Position numbers and translations under genes: made by a program. Under the pieces are notes generated by a model. That model searched no databases, had not been told where the DNA came from, and saw only the letters and a list, made by a program, of their open reading frames with translations. From contig JAHLKC010000032.1 of the NCBI GenBank assembly GCA_025449115.1, positions 1-64,000 of the forward strand: a DNA stretch of 64,000 bases. Direction: 5' to 3'. Of this stretch, positions 11,228-22,498 are shown in pieces; position 1 is the first letter of the stretch, and each line of letters begins with the position of its first letter. Source of the DNA: Chytridium lagenaria (taxonomy: Eukaryota; Chytridiomycota; Chytridiomycetes; Chytridiales; Chytridiaceae).

Positions 11228-11495
11228 GATACAAAGGGATCCGTGTGACAACTGGGAAGTTGATTCGTCGATGCTGGGTTGCTGGGACTGCTGGGTTGCT
11301 AGGTTGGATGCTGTTGGTGCACAAAGCCAATTAAGGGGGTTAATTGGTTTTAGGATTACTTTATTCTTGTTTGTTAGTGTTTACAGTATCTGAGTTTAAA
11401 CTCAGATACTGTGCTTAGTTGATATTGAGTGCGGTATAAAATGGCGACTGTTTACGCCATAATAAACTACTTGAAAATCTTCTTAATTCTCAACA
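11222..11495 (+). repeat. 3' LTR of copia element C
   Basis: Matches the 5' LTR with one extra A. The pol stop codon lies at its start. TGCCC follows at 11496-11500. Confidence 0.92.
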
Positions 11496-11500
11496 TGCCC

Positions 11501-11882
11501 AGGGAGTTCAAGTACCAGGCTCTCAACCACCTGGGTACCTTATATCTATTTTTAGAATCTAAAAAAACAACGTTAACAAATATGAAAGACAAACACAGAC
11601 ACTGACAAACACTGACAAACCAAACAAAATAAAAATAAATTAAAGGTAAATGTCGTCATTTGAACACAAAAGTAATAAAATTTTAAGGTTTAAAGTCTTT
11701 TTTTATTTTAATTAATCATTAATTATAACCCCCTGGTCCAATGCTCTTTGACCAACCTTAACTTTGTATTTCAATGGAAAACCCAGTTTAGGATATATAT
11801 AAGAGTAATAAATAAAGAGAGACTTGCCGCAGACCTTCCTTCCCTTCCATCTCCATCCCTCCAGTCAGTCAGTCAATTAGTT
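11501..11882. other. Spacer and likely GH26 promoter
   Basis: AT-rich, without coding signal. A TATA-like run (ATATATATAAG) near 11794-11804 lies about 80 bp before the start codon at 11883 and is a plausible core promoter. Confidence 0.45.
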
Positions 11883-13552
11883 ATGAAGGTCCTCTCAGTT
11901 CTCTCCGTCGCTGCCGCTGCAGCAGTTTCACTCACATCCGCACAACGTCTCCTCCCTCCGATGGCAAGATCTATTTGTAAGCATTTCATCCTCGTCGCTC
12001 CATGACCACAACCATACTCACACTAATATAGGGGTGCCTGGTACCAGCGTCTTGAAGGAGAACTCGCCAGAGACGTCAACACCCGTCTCGCTGGTATTCC
12101 TGGAGCCGGTCTCTCCTTTTTCCAAACAGACATTGACATCTCCATTGGAAAGGACCCAAGAACCGCTCTTAACATCACTGATGGGTATTTGCAGCAGTTG
12201 GAGGACACCGGAACGGATGCGATGGCTTATTTGACCATTTACCCGCACAAAGGGTATGAGGCCGTCACTTGGTGAGTTTTGTTCGTTTGTATCTATTTTT
12301 CATTCGTTGCTTATACCGTGATGCATAAAACGACCATATTATGTGTACAAACACACCACAAAAAACTAACTTCTCACTCCCCATAGACGCTGAACTCAAC
12401 GAACTCGGTGAACGTCTCCTCCGCATCATCCAAGCCGGCCGCAAAATCTTCCTCCGTCTCTGGCCCGAAATGAACGGCACATGGTTCCCCTACGGCCAAA
12501 ACCCTGCCGCTTCAAGCGTGCATGGCGTCGTGCCGTTGAGATCATTCTTCGCATCATTGGAGAAGAAAACAGAGATCAATTGGCTCTTGTCTGGGCTCCA
12601 AACTCTGGAAACGGGTACCCCTGGTTGAATGGAATGGCATCACCGAGGAGTGCAAGTGACCCCAGGATTCCGGACTTGGACACGAACGGAGATGGGATTT
12701 TGGATAACAGGGACAACCCTTACACACCTTTCTATCCTGGTGATGATGTTGTGGATTGGGTTGGAATTAGTGTTTACCACTGTAAGTCTTCTTTTCCACC
12801 CTTATAGTTTGGCCCATTTTTTTTCAATGTCTTTACTCATTCATTTTTCTGTAGACGGTTTCCAATGGCCCTGGATCCAAAACGTGATCCCCACCCCAAC
12901 AAATTCGAAGGCATCATGGAAGCTTTCCCCAACACTGAAGAAGAACTGGTCCCGCTTCCCCTTCTACACCCCTTTCAGCGGTAACGCCGGCGAGTCCCCG
13001 GTCTCACGGCTGGCAACAAACCCTTCATGCTCGCCGAAAGGTGGTGCCGCCTACCACTCCGCCTTTAATGAGGACGGGCTTCCGCAATTTCACCGGCACC
13101 CCCGTTATGAAACGCTACCCGCCCGACATGAAACAAGCCTTCTGGCGTCAATTCCTCAACCCCACCTTCCTCGCCAAATACCCCAACTTCCGGTCCGTCT
13201 GCACGTTTGAGTTTATCAAGAGCGAAGAACTGACCATCCGTGATTTTACAAACTTTGGCGCTCCACCCATGAATTTGACCGGGCATGAGGACGCGAATTT
13301 GGTGACGCCTAGGTTTGTGGAGGATGCGAGGGGTTGGGACTTTGTTCAGTGGGCGTCAACTTGGACCAGGTCGCCGTTGGCGACCACCACCAGAGCTGCT
13401 ACGACTGCACCGGCGCCAACTGGAGTGACGGTGACCACTGCGCCTGCTGCGCCGACGACGACAAAGTCTTCGGCTGTTGGATCTGGTAGCTGGATGTCGT
13501 GTCTGTTATGTCCTCGATGGCGGTGGTGTTGGGTGCTGCGTTATTTGCTTGA
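11883..13552 (+). CDS. GH26-like secreted glycoside hydrolase
   Basis: The predicted protein starts with a secretion signal (MKVLSVLSVAAAAAVSLTSA). After an intron at 11977-12031 comes a GH26-like barrel: GAWYQR, then LRLWPEMNGTWFPYG near 12450-12495, where the Glu of EMNG is the expected acid/base. The expected nucleophile Glu lies in PFMLAE near 13024-13040. A Thr/Ala-rich tail follows, then a hydrophobic end in one frame (stop at 13550-13552), suggesting a GPI anchor. Other introns fit near 12273-12387 and 12783-12854. GH26 enzymes cut beta-mannan and related cell-wall glucans. Frame changes are needed near 11960, 12272, 12970 and 13041, so this is either a decayed gene or a copy with sequence errors. 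Confidence 0.7.
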
Positions 13553-14206
13553 AAACATTTAATTTCCTTTGAATTTAATGTTGTTTTTTATAGACGTTTT
13601 GCTTCTTTGATGTTGCCCTTTATTGTTTTTTCTTGCATTACCAATCTTCGTTTCTCCATTTTTCTTGTCATGTCTGTAACTCTCAAATTTTCTATGGAAC
13701 CCCTGCTTTTGGGTCTTGAGCTGTATTTATCAAAAAGTCTTGTACGTAAACACAGCTACTTTATTCTACACCGAAACGTCCACTCGAAACTTTCTGTTGT
13801 TGACGGTATGATATTTCTATACCATCACCTCCCTTGCCATAGTGACCATGGTAAAGAGTGTCTTTTGCTCTTTGCAGGAATCGATCCCAGGGCTTTAATT
13901 GTCACCAGTGGCTGCAGTCATCAGTGACCCATTGACCACAAGGAGTGACCACCCCTGAAGCTACTCGGTAATACAATCCATTTGCATAAAAGAAAAAAAA
14001 GTTTATAAGAATCAGGCCAGCTGTAACCCCTCCTTTCGCATCAAAGACCTCGTCCCTGTCATTTCAATTAACGGCCTCTTTTTAGCTCGTCTTTTTTATC
14101 TGTCGCTTAGATTTGCTATTAGATACCTAAAACACCATAGAAAATAATACATAGAAAAGAGTGATATTCCCCTAGCACCTGTTAGACACTACGATCTATA
14201 CTCATC
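13553..14206. other. Intergenic region
   Basis: No conserved coding sequence seen. Open frames here are short and carry no family signature. Confidence 0.5.
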
Positions 14207-16616
14207 ATGGTTCGCTTCACTGGTGCATTCATCGCTGTCCTTGTGGCGGCTGTCGCCAACATGGCTTCTGGCCAGGTCCTTGACAAGAACTCATTCACCG
14301 AGCGTCAGCTTTACGACCGTCACATGGCAACCCTTGATCGCGTGTACTCGAATGTGGTAAGTGTGATGGGCAGTTCATTTCTGTCAATTCCATCCTTGTG
14401 GTTTGGTGCATGTGGTGTGAACTTGCATGGAACACCTACCTTACTTGTTTGCTGTTGCTAATGTTGATGTGGTCTCCTTCTTTGCTCTCTGGGGTTTTAG
14501 ATTTCGGCAAACAAGGGTAGGACTGTGTTGAGACAGACTAGGACCGTCCCCGAGGGCACCTTTGCTTCAAATGTCGTTGGCAGGATCCACCCCTTCGGCC
14601 GCATGAACAACCTGGACGATACCAGTAAGCATTCTGCTTTCCCTTTGTGTCATGAAAACACATACTTTGTTTCTATCAGCGCTAATGCTTTTTGCTTTCT
14701 CCACCTCTCTCTTCTAGTGGATTACTTCTGGGGTTTGTTTGGCTCCAACAACCCCTCCAACACCCTCCAACTCTTCCCCGAGGTGTTGAGCTATAAGATC
14801 TCTGCCTTTGCCAACACTGGACTTGCCGCTCATGCCTTTGTTGACCTTACCGTCTCGGACCTCAAGGGCGGCCAGGCCAGCATTCGTGCTCAGGCACAGT
14901 TCCTGTTCGAGGAACGTGCCTCGGGCTCTGTGATCACCAATACGACGTCTACTTCAACAACATGAACACCTTCTTCAAGCGCATCCACGGCTCCATGGAG
15001 AAGTTGGACATGGTTGGCAAGACTTGCAAGGCTCAGGTTAGTTTTTGTTTTTTTCTATTTCTTATGAATGACACAATGGAATGAAAGAAGCCATGGACGA
15101 TTTGTTAACGTGCCACTCCTTTTTTTGTTTCTGTAGAGGGCTATTTGCGGTAAGGGCCTCAGCTCCCCATGGCCTCTTGCCAATTGTGAAATCGCTCTTG
15201 CCTTCAAGGGACTTGGTGAGGCTGCTATCTTTGGATCCGACAGCATTTTGGTGAGTGATCAAACCTCCTCAATCCGTCCGTTGTGCATGGCGATCCTTTT
15301 AAGTTGTACTGTGCATATTTCGTTTGTGACTCGGGAAGATTTTCCGTGTACTTTTGTACTCTCTTTTCCATCTTGGCCTAAACCCTGCCTCCTCTTCTCC
15401 TTTCAACACCTCGTTGACTCATGCTTCTTTTTCTTCTTATTCTTCATTCTGAAAAATAGTGCCGTGCTGGAGAAGTCAACCTTGCCTATCTCCGCAAGGA
15501 TATTCACTGCAACAACCTTGGCCCTTCCGGTGGATCAAAGTGCGTTGACAGCGAGTACACCGACTACTTTGTTCCCATCGGAAGACCGTTTACCGACACT
15601 CCCTCTACCAAGGATGCCAGCAACGTGCAGCAAGTAAAGGACTTTGCCGAGGCCAAGTACACCGTCTTCAACGTTACAATAAGACCGTAAGTTTTCCAGA
15701 ATTTTTAAAACGATCACAGCTTAATATTGGTTGTTTATAATTTGGTTCTAGATCTACCCTGGTAACCTTCAATGGGCAAAGTCGGGTATCGTCCCTCCAG
15801 GACTTTCTCTAACGATACCTCTGGACGTATCTGGCCCATTGGTATTTTCACCAACACGGAGGACACTGTTGAGTACCAGTTTGGTATCTTTGGCAGTGAC
15901 AACCCCGAGGATCTTGCCTCTGGTCTCATCCCCGTCATCTCTGACTTCAAGATCAACGGATACGGTACGTGTTTTTATATCTTATTATATTTCCATGCAA
16001 AATAAAGTAATATAAACTCACGGCCTTCCCATTTCGCAGTCAACAACGGCAAGGTCGCTGCCACCTCCATCGACTACGTCATGATGAGTCTCATCACCAA
16101 GAAAACCTACCCCCTCCGTGTCCAAGGATTCTGGTTCCTCAACGACGCCTACGAGGTTTCCGGATACGACGTTCAGGTCCACAACTCTGGCCGTTTCAAC
16201 GACGAGGTTGCCTTTAACGTTCCTGACTGGCTCTCCAAGCCTGCTCTCGCTGCTGCCATCTGTATCTCTCAATCTAGGGCTTGCAAGGGCAAAAACCAGG
16301 TTTACGGTGGTCCGGGTCAACCTGAGTGCTTTACTCACTTTATTGGAACCATCCCATTGGAGATGGTAGTCAGGTTGCTGCTGACAGTGTTCAGTGCAGG
16401 AGTATTCACGTCAACTTGGCCTTCTTCAGGCCTGAACATCACTGCGCTCACGGTGAGTTATAACCTTTTTACACATCTTTCCATTATATAAAACGTTGAC
16501 CTGATCTATTTTCTTTTTCTTGTACAGTCTCTCCCTCTGGTGGTGGCAAGTGCGTCGACATCCCCTACGACGACTACTTCACCGTCCCTTTCAAGAACCC
16601 CTTCTTTGGTTACTAA
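14207..16616 (+). CDS. Secreted protein of two homologous halves, unknown function
   Basis: A signal peptide (ending near MASGQ) starts the protein. Eight exons fit GT-AG rules: 14207-14356, 14501-14624, 14718-15036, 15137-15250, 15460-15686, 15752-15964, 16040-16452 and 16528-16616. The two halves match. GRIHPFG...DYFWGLFGSNNP in half one aligns with GRIWPIG...EYQFGIFGSDNP in half two. HCNNLGPSGGSKCVD...DYF aligns with HCAHVSPSGGGKCVD...DYF. Paired cysteines suit an extracellular protein. I do not recognise the family and assign no function. Frame changes near 14935, 15675, 15795 and 16366 are needed to keep the repeat pattern. Confidence 0.7.
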
Positions 16617-17700
16617 TCCCCTACAACCCTATAACCCTGAGAATGATATTCTATTTGACTTAGTTGCGGAACCTCGTTGGATCGTGCGTTCCCCCCTCTC
16701 CCTGTGTAGTTTTAAATCCATCTCATAATCGGAACTTTCCCTCTTCAAAGAAAACAAAGAAACGGCGATTCTTTTCAATCCTTCTGTTCAATCCCGTTCA
16801 TATGCCGATTAAATAAATACGCTTTTACTCAATTCTTATTTGTCTCCCAATCTCCTACCTCCTTCATCTTGACTGCCTAGCCGACCGCTTCACCCTTCAA
16901 CGCGTGTGTCGCGCATCGCAAGAGCTCCCCCCACCAACCTTTATTTGTCTCCCCATCTCCTACCCTCTCTCAAGTCACTTCCAGTCACTGTTAGTTATGA
17001 GGACTCACATAGCGAAAAAAGTCGGTTGTGAACGCTTCCTTTTTCGTCGTATCAGTGTTTCTGTTTAGCCGGGGTCGTGTTAGTATAGCGCGCTATGGCC
17101 ATCTTACGTTTTGTTGTGTGTCGTTGCTCTTATTGGTCCTCTGGTGTTGGTTCTGAGGAGCAGCCGCTCATGACTACTCCAGTACTATATAATATTTTGA
17201 TCATCATCTATGCACATGAATTAGCAAGTTGGAGGATCGAATGCGAGTACAAAATATTCCACTGACAGCAATCTCTACGACGTAAAGCCATTGGAAGTGA
17301 TGTAATCCCATGACTTACGCGATGACAGCGTAAGGCAGGTTTTACTTGACCGCTCAGCTACGGCAAGATGACGTGGTTGGAGGTTTTTGCGACGTCTTTG
17401 CAGCCTTGAATTCCGTCATCGACGCATAACGGCACTCGCCCAATTGACGGAATCAAGTTTTTTGGAACGTGAATGTGTAAATATTGTCGTTATCGAGGTA
17501 CATGATGTTGTAACAAGGGTCACGCCATGTCCAATTGTGCGTCACCAAAATTCCTGTTGGGTGATGTTGGTTTTCACACTCACACTTTCTTGCAAGGGCT
17601 TCAAGGCTCTTTGGGATCGAGACTCCGTCCTCCATCATCTGCATCATCACTTTAATCTTATACCGTAGTCCTCCATTGCGTTGCAAGAAGACTATACATA
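16617..17700. other. Intergenic region
   Basis: About 1.1 kb without recognised genes. The short open frames at 17387-17686 overlap on both strands and look random. The part next to 17701 presumably carries the ERG3 promoter, but no clear element stands out. Confidence 0.5.
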
Positions 17701-18802
17701 ATGGATCTGCTACTGAACGTCAGCAATCACTTGGTGTTTGATAAACTCTACAGCAGTCTTCCCTCCCCCGTCCGTGAACATGTCATCGACAGAGATGCCA
17801 TTCCCCGCCAGCTCATCTCCCTCTGGATAGTCCTCTTCCTCGGAGGAACCACAATCTACTTTCTAGGCGCAGGGATCAACTACCATTTTTTCTTTGACAA
17901 AGAAACGCTCAAACACCCAAAGTTTCTCCCAAACCAAATCCAACGAGAAATCTACCTTTCCGTCGCTTCACTCCCATGGACAGCGGTGGTCACTGTTCCA
18001 TGGTTCTTTTTCGAATTGCAGGGATACTCAAAACTCTATGATGATTTGGAACATTGGTGGCATGTCCCGTTGCAAGTGTTGTGGTTTTTGGCGTTCACGG
18101 ATTGTTTCGTGTATTGGATTCATCGGGGGTTCCATCATCCTTGGATGTATTCGTGGCTTCATAAGCCGCATCATACCTGGAAAGTGACGACCCCGTTCGC
18201 GGCGTTGGCGTTCCACTATTTGGTATGTACATTTGTTTATTCGTCGAACGCTGGGACTGATGATTTATTTATCTTTGTTTATCCGTCGAACGCTGAGACT
18301 GATGATTTTTTTTTTATAGGATGGATATGGACAGTCTATTCCTTATCATGTTTTCGTATACCTCTTCCCGATGTGGAAACCCCTGTACCTGTTCATGTTT
18401 GTTTTTGTGCAATTATGGACTATTAGCATTCATGACGGGTAAGTTGTATTGTTACATTTATGACCACAAAGTAATCCTCTGACTTATTTTCGAATCTAGT
18501 GTCTACCTCTCCGACGATGAGGTTCTTCTTTCCGCCGCTCACCACAACGTCCACCACCTCGAATTCAACTACAATTACGGCCAGTACACCACTCTTTGGT
18601 AAAACATTTTTTTTGTTACATCATCATACAAAGCTTGTTCTTACCATCATTATTATCAAGGGACCGTATCGGTGGCAGCTACAAGAAGCCCGAGAAGGAG
18701 TTTAGTAGCGAAATGTTCTTTGATAAGATGCGTACGCGGAAGGCGGCAGAGCAGAAGGAGGCGAAGGGCAAGAATGGGTCTGTGGGATTGAAGGAGGAGT
18801 AA
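17701..18802 (+). CDS. ERG3: Sterol C-5 desaturase
   Basis: This is an ER membrane desaturase that introduces the C-5(6) double bond late in ergosterol synthesis. Four exons fit exactly: 17701-18222, 18320-18438, 18500-18598 and 18661-18802. The three di-iron histidine clusters of the fatty-acid-hydroxylase superfamily are present: HRGFHH and HKPHH in exon 1, AAHHNVHH in exon 3. Hydrophobic segments near residues 40-60, 85-105 and 125-145 fit the family's membrane fold. The C-terminus is lysine-rich ([12 protein letters not shown]), as is common for ER residents. The frame is intact, and length (about 290 residues) is in the usual range. I am confident of the family; a closely related hydroxylase is the main alternative. 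Confidence 0.9.
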
Positions 18803-18961
18803 AAAAACATTAACGACATTTATTCACAAATATAATATATTTCTTTTGGATTTTTTTTTGAACTATCATTTAAGTATAAGAATATTGGAGATAAAGGAAA
18901 TGCGCTACCCATACGGTAGCACGTTATAGAATATTACAGAAAGGGAAAACTCTCGAAGAGA

Positions 18962-19120
18962 CTAACCCCATTTCGCTATGCCAACTTTTCGTTTCCGACG
19001 ATTCTTTCTAAGGAGAATGGCAATGAGGATGCCGAGGAAGAGGCCAAGAAGAAGCGCGCTGAATGCCGCGATGCCTATCACAAATTCCGGTCTAGTCATT
19101 AATGAAGACTTCGGAGCTTG
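18962..19120 (-). CDS. Possible terminal exon encoding a membrane anchor
   Basis: On the minus strand a short frame reads MTRPEFVIGIAAFSALLL, then more hydrophobic residues, then a basic stop-transfer run (LLRKNRRKRKV), with a stop at 18962-18964. This is a good single-pass membrane segment at a C-terminus. The frame is closed upstream near 19150, so it could be the last exon of an unseen gene or chance. It lies downstream of the F-box-like gene on the same strand. Confidence 0.3.
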   Translation of the reverse strand, partial: QAPKSSLMTRPEFVIGIAAFSALLLGLFLGILIAILLRKNRRKRKVGIAKWG

Positions 19121-19274
19121 TGAAACCCTTAGCGTCGCAGAGAGAGGGGATGGGGATTAACTGAGGGGACTGGGACAGGTCCCTTGCAAGAATATGTAAT
19201 CATAAGGAACTGCCATCCGATATTGCATTTTCAATAGGTTTGAGTAAAGCGGTGTGTCAAGACGGGCGTTATGA

Positions 19275-20249
19275 TTAACCTTTTAATATATTATGACCAA
19301 TGGGGTAAACAGGCGTGACGTTGTTCATAGCGAGGAGAAGGTCTTCACGTTCTTCCCTTTTGCACCGGCGTATGAACTCGTCACTATCTTGAAGTTCTAA
19401 GCGAGGATGGCTAAGAACCAGCTCCAACATCGGCACAGACATTGCATATGGAACACGATGTACCGGAGGATTAATTGATAGCGTATTCTCCAGCTCTAGT
19501 AGCATCGTGACGATGTCAATCGTTCCAAAGTGCATCCCCGTCCTGACCGCCGTGTAGAAAAGCTTATCCATGTCGTTTGGTTGCCAACTTGCAAGTGTCT
19601 CTACAATAAACTGGATCATCTCCATCTCTCTGTACTGAATCGCTGTCCAAATGGCCAACTCAAGATCCTGAACAAATAGAGTCACTGTTTCTTCGTCCAA
19701 GGTTTCTGATTGAAGGCCTAGAACAAGGCCTTGAACAAGTATGTTTACTGAGTCTTTGAGACCGAAAGCCGCCAAAAGTTGAAATTGAAATGTGCCAAAT
19801 GCGGCGAGGTCCATGGAATTTATGATCCCAACACCGTTACCGTCAGCGTCGTTTGCTTCAACGATGGCGCATGCTGATTTTATCCAAACGTGATGCTTGG
19901 GACAATGGTTGAGGAATTTATCGATATGGTTGCATATTCCACAAATGGGTTTAAAGTGGAGATGTCTAAGAGCGTTGACAAAGTCGGTGTGAGTGATAAG
20001 GGCGGCAAGATAGATGGGGTGAGTTGTTCCATCAAGGTACAGATTGCTGGTATCGTGTTTGCTGTAAGACACAAGGTTGCGAGTTGCAAATAGGAGTGAT
20101 GTATGGATGAAGGAAAAGTGGGAGTGAAAATGCTTTGAAAGTAATGGGAGGAGAGAGGCCGACTTGGGTGGTAGAAAGAGTGCGATTACTTGACTGACTT
20201 CGATGGGAATGTCCTTCAAGGACGACGGCGTCTTTCTGGTGGACATCAT
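19275..20249 (-). CDS. F-box-like protein
   Basis: An intronless frame of about 324 residues, taking the ATG pair at 20244-20249 as start because an N-terminal F-box-like segment follows at once (LKDIPIEVSQVIALFLPPK, then LLSKHF). The rest is helical with Leu/His-rich segments and recurring short pieces such as LHFGTIDIVTMLLELE-type stretches. Those recall the F-box/ankyrin-like proteins that are expanded in chytrids, though I see no clear ankyrin consensus. Such proteins usually present substrates to SCF ubiquitin ligases. The frame is open 38 codons further upstream, but that extension lacks protein-like character. Confidence 0.6.
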   Translation of the reverse strand: MMSTRKTPSSLKDIPIEVSQVIALFLPPKSASLLPLLSKHFHSHFSFIHTSLLFATRNLVSYSKHDTSNLYLDGTTHPIYLAALITHTDFVNALRHLHFKPICGICNHIDKFLNHCPKHHVWIKSACAIVEANDADGNGVGIINSMDLAAFGTFQFQLLAAFGLKDSVNILVQGLVLGLQSETLDEETVTLFVQDLELAIWTAIQYREMEMIQFIVETLASWQPNDMDKLFYTAVRTGMHFGTIDIVTMLLELENTLSINPPVHRVPYAMSVPMLELVLSHPRLELQDSDEFIRRCKREEREDLLLAMNNVTPVYPIGHNILKG

Positions 20250-20842
20250 ACGTGCGGTATTAATAGTGAAAGGAGTTAGTAACACGATGCCTGAAGAAAG
20301 CTCTTGTAATACACATTTATCAACTTTCCCCTTTATATATTCAGATGTCTTCCATGAGTACATACCGAATATTGTAGAAAAACCACGACAGGACCGTTAC
20401 CCACCGATAGTTGGCATTCATCATGTTATACTGACATTCGGTACTATCCGAACCTACCCTAAAATATACTTATACGGAAATGAACGAATGGTGCGCAAAG
20501 TGCACCGTTATTGACGCGAAACCTCACCATTAAGGACAGCCTCCACGAACGCCATGAACAACGCTCACAGTTATCGTTTAATTGGCGACGGTTACGGTAG
20601 ATGACGAAAATTAACGAAAAATCTGAATCCAAGCGCACCCTAATTACTGATTTCATAATGCTCCTTGTCTGTCAAAGGGACGACGCATCAAGCTGACGCA
20701 TCAAGCTGTCAACGCGACAACCTCAAAGACCAGGGTCAATCCATATAAAAACGCAAATGCCAAAACGTGACTCCCCATCACAACGAATCCTCAAAGAATT
20801 CCACTCATCTTCCTCTCAAAACATCAACCAAACGAAAAAGCC
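20250..20842. other. Intergenic region between divergent genes
   Basis: No coding sequence recognised. It separates the minus-strand F-box-like gene from the plus-strand small secreted peptide, so it should hold both promoters. A TATA-like CATATAAAAACG lies near 20742. Confidence 0.45.
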
Positions 20843-21114
20843 ATGAACTTCAACTTCACCTTCCTCCTCGACTCGGCCTCGCAGCAATGGCAGTAGCAGA
20901 CCCTGGTTTGGCTTCAGGTCCAAAATTGCCCGGCATCAACATCTCCATCACTGGACCTTCTCCATCCCCTGTTCCTAGGTTGAACGGGAGGTTTAGTTTG
21001 CAGTACTGGACGCTAGTATTGAAACCCAAGAAGGTTTTAAATAAGCGCCGTCATCACATTCGTCAAGGTCCCTCCCAAACCCGCAACGTCGCATTCAAGT
21101 CAAGATTAATTTGA
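20843..21114 (+). CDS. Small secreted peptide A (frameshifted)
   Basis: It starts MNFNFTFLL, then needs one frame change to continue as LGLAAMAVADPG with a Pro/Ser-rich body (INISITGPSPSPVP), ending at 21112-21114. Signal-peptide-like start, small size and composition suggest a secreted peptide of unknown role. It resembles the second peptide at 21640. Confidence 0.4.
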
Positions 21115-21639
21115 CCTATACTAGTTGCCCTATTCACTTTTTATATTCTTGTACTTTTTTCAGACCATCGTTTCTTATTTCACTTTCCCTACTTTTTATT
21201 ACGATTCAGTTCGATGTTCTATCTACTTAATATATAGCATTTGAGAAGAAATAAGCTGCTCATATGGTCGGCTGCCTATCTATCATTAATCACTTTTTGT
21301 GTCTTGTTGGGAAAACTCAAGTTCACTCAAGGTTGCAATGGCGAGAGCGTTAGAGCCAGACTTACTCGTCCAGTCCTCTGACATCCTGTTTTTGGATACA
21401 AGACGGCCTTGGTCTCCAGAGGTGACGACACCGAAGTTGCCATCAACATAATTTTGACGAAGTGTCTGATAGCCCTTGACTGTCAAAGAATTAATAACAC
21501 AAACCAGGGTCAGAGTTTTCCAGACCCCGGAACGTTATTTCTGACGTGTTCAAAGACTTTAAAAGAAAGCCCCTCTGAAAGAAAAACATTACTCCAAACA
21601 CACAGTCTCAACGTCCTCGCAACAAATCACTCAAGCAGC

Positions 21640-21912
21640 ATGCACTTCTTCAACATCTCCATGCTTCTCGCACTCGCACTCGCAGCAATGACAAACGCAG
21701 CTCCCTCGGGACTTTCATCAGCTTTACTGTTCCGTGGCCGTTTCCTCCTCCTACTCCCCCACAGACACCGGAGCGTCATTGATCAAGCTAGAGGGATCCC
21801 GGTCCATTCTCTAGCTGCTCTTTCCCCACCTCCCGCACAACAATCGCTCAAGATGAATCGTGATCGGTCCCCTCTTCTTTTCCCCGGCTCTCAACGGCAT
21901 AATCGGCGTTGA
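21640..21912 (+). CDS. Small secreted peptide B
   Basis: The start MHFFNISMLLALALAAMTNAA is a good signal peptide with a likely cleavage after AAP or NAA. The body is Pro-rich. In a neighbouring frame the text FTVPWPFPPPTP matches the style of peptide A (ITGPSPSPVP), so the two look like tandem paralogs 0.8 kb apart, with frames disturbed. Function unknown. Confidence 0.4.
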   Translation: MHFFNISMLLALALAAMTNAAPSGLSSALLFRGRFLLLLPHRHRSVIDQARGIPVHSLAALSPPPAQQSLKMNRDRSPLLFPGSQRHNRR

Positions 21913-22498
21913 AAGGTTCTCATGCCTAATCGCCAACAGGGCCATCCGTACCATCGTCCCCTGTCGGAAATACATTTTCGTATATTGCGCTACTCTACCT
22001 TTTTCCATTACTATTTACGTATTCCTTTTATGTATTTCTTTACCCATACTGCATCCATTCTACTTCTTTTCGTTCAGTATTTTTTTTTCATGCCGTAATC
22101 TAACTTCCTGTCATCATTCATCTTTTCATCTGTTCTTTCGTATCTACTTCACGTATTCATTCTTTTCCCGTATCTTTCCCTTTAATAAAGCGTCCTGGTC
22201 AGTTATTACTTTTCAAAAACACAGATCCGTATATCACGTATTGGCTCTCCACATATCTCTCATGATTATTTTTACACAAAGCCATTTGATACAAATCATG
22301 TCGTTCTGTAAGTCCGGCCACGTTAAATGACTTAATAAAAGCTGGTTGAAAACACCAATCGCGCTTCAATCAGAGAAAAAAAGATTATGACGTAATTGTT
22401 TATTTACAACCACAAAAAAAAAATACAAAATCATAGAATAAAAAGAAACGGATATGAAAAAGAACCGAACCAAAAGAATCTCAAGTGAGGTATTATTT
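21913..22498. other. Intergenic region, T-rich
   Basis: Low-complexity T-rich DNA between the secreted-peptide gene and the 3' end of the PacC-like gene. No gene recognised. Confidence 0.5.

Larger units (their letters stand above)
5419..11495 (+). mobile_element. Complete Ty1/copia LTR retrotransposon (element C)
   Basis: The 6.1-kb element has near-identical 273/274-bp LTRs, a 5-bp target duplication, a half-tRNA primer site, a purine tract before the 3' LTR (GAGGGGGAG at 11213-11221), and gag, protease, integrase, reverse transcriptase and RNase H in copia order. The LTRs differ mainly by one inserted A, so insertion was recent. The reverse transcriptase/RNase H frame is uninterrupted for 553 codons. 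Gag and integrase are broken by frame changes, so the copy is probably not autonomous now. A GT-AG bounded 335-nt insertion splits pol. Confidence 0.92.

Noticed and set aside
17387..17686. Open frames on both strands upstream of ERG3
   Set aside because: Mutually antisense, short and without family features; treated as promoter or spacer DNA.
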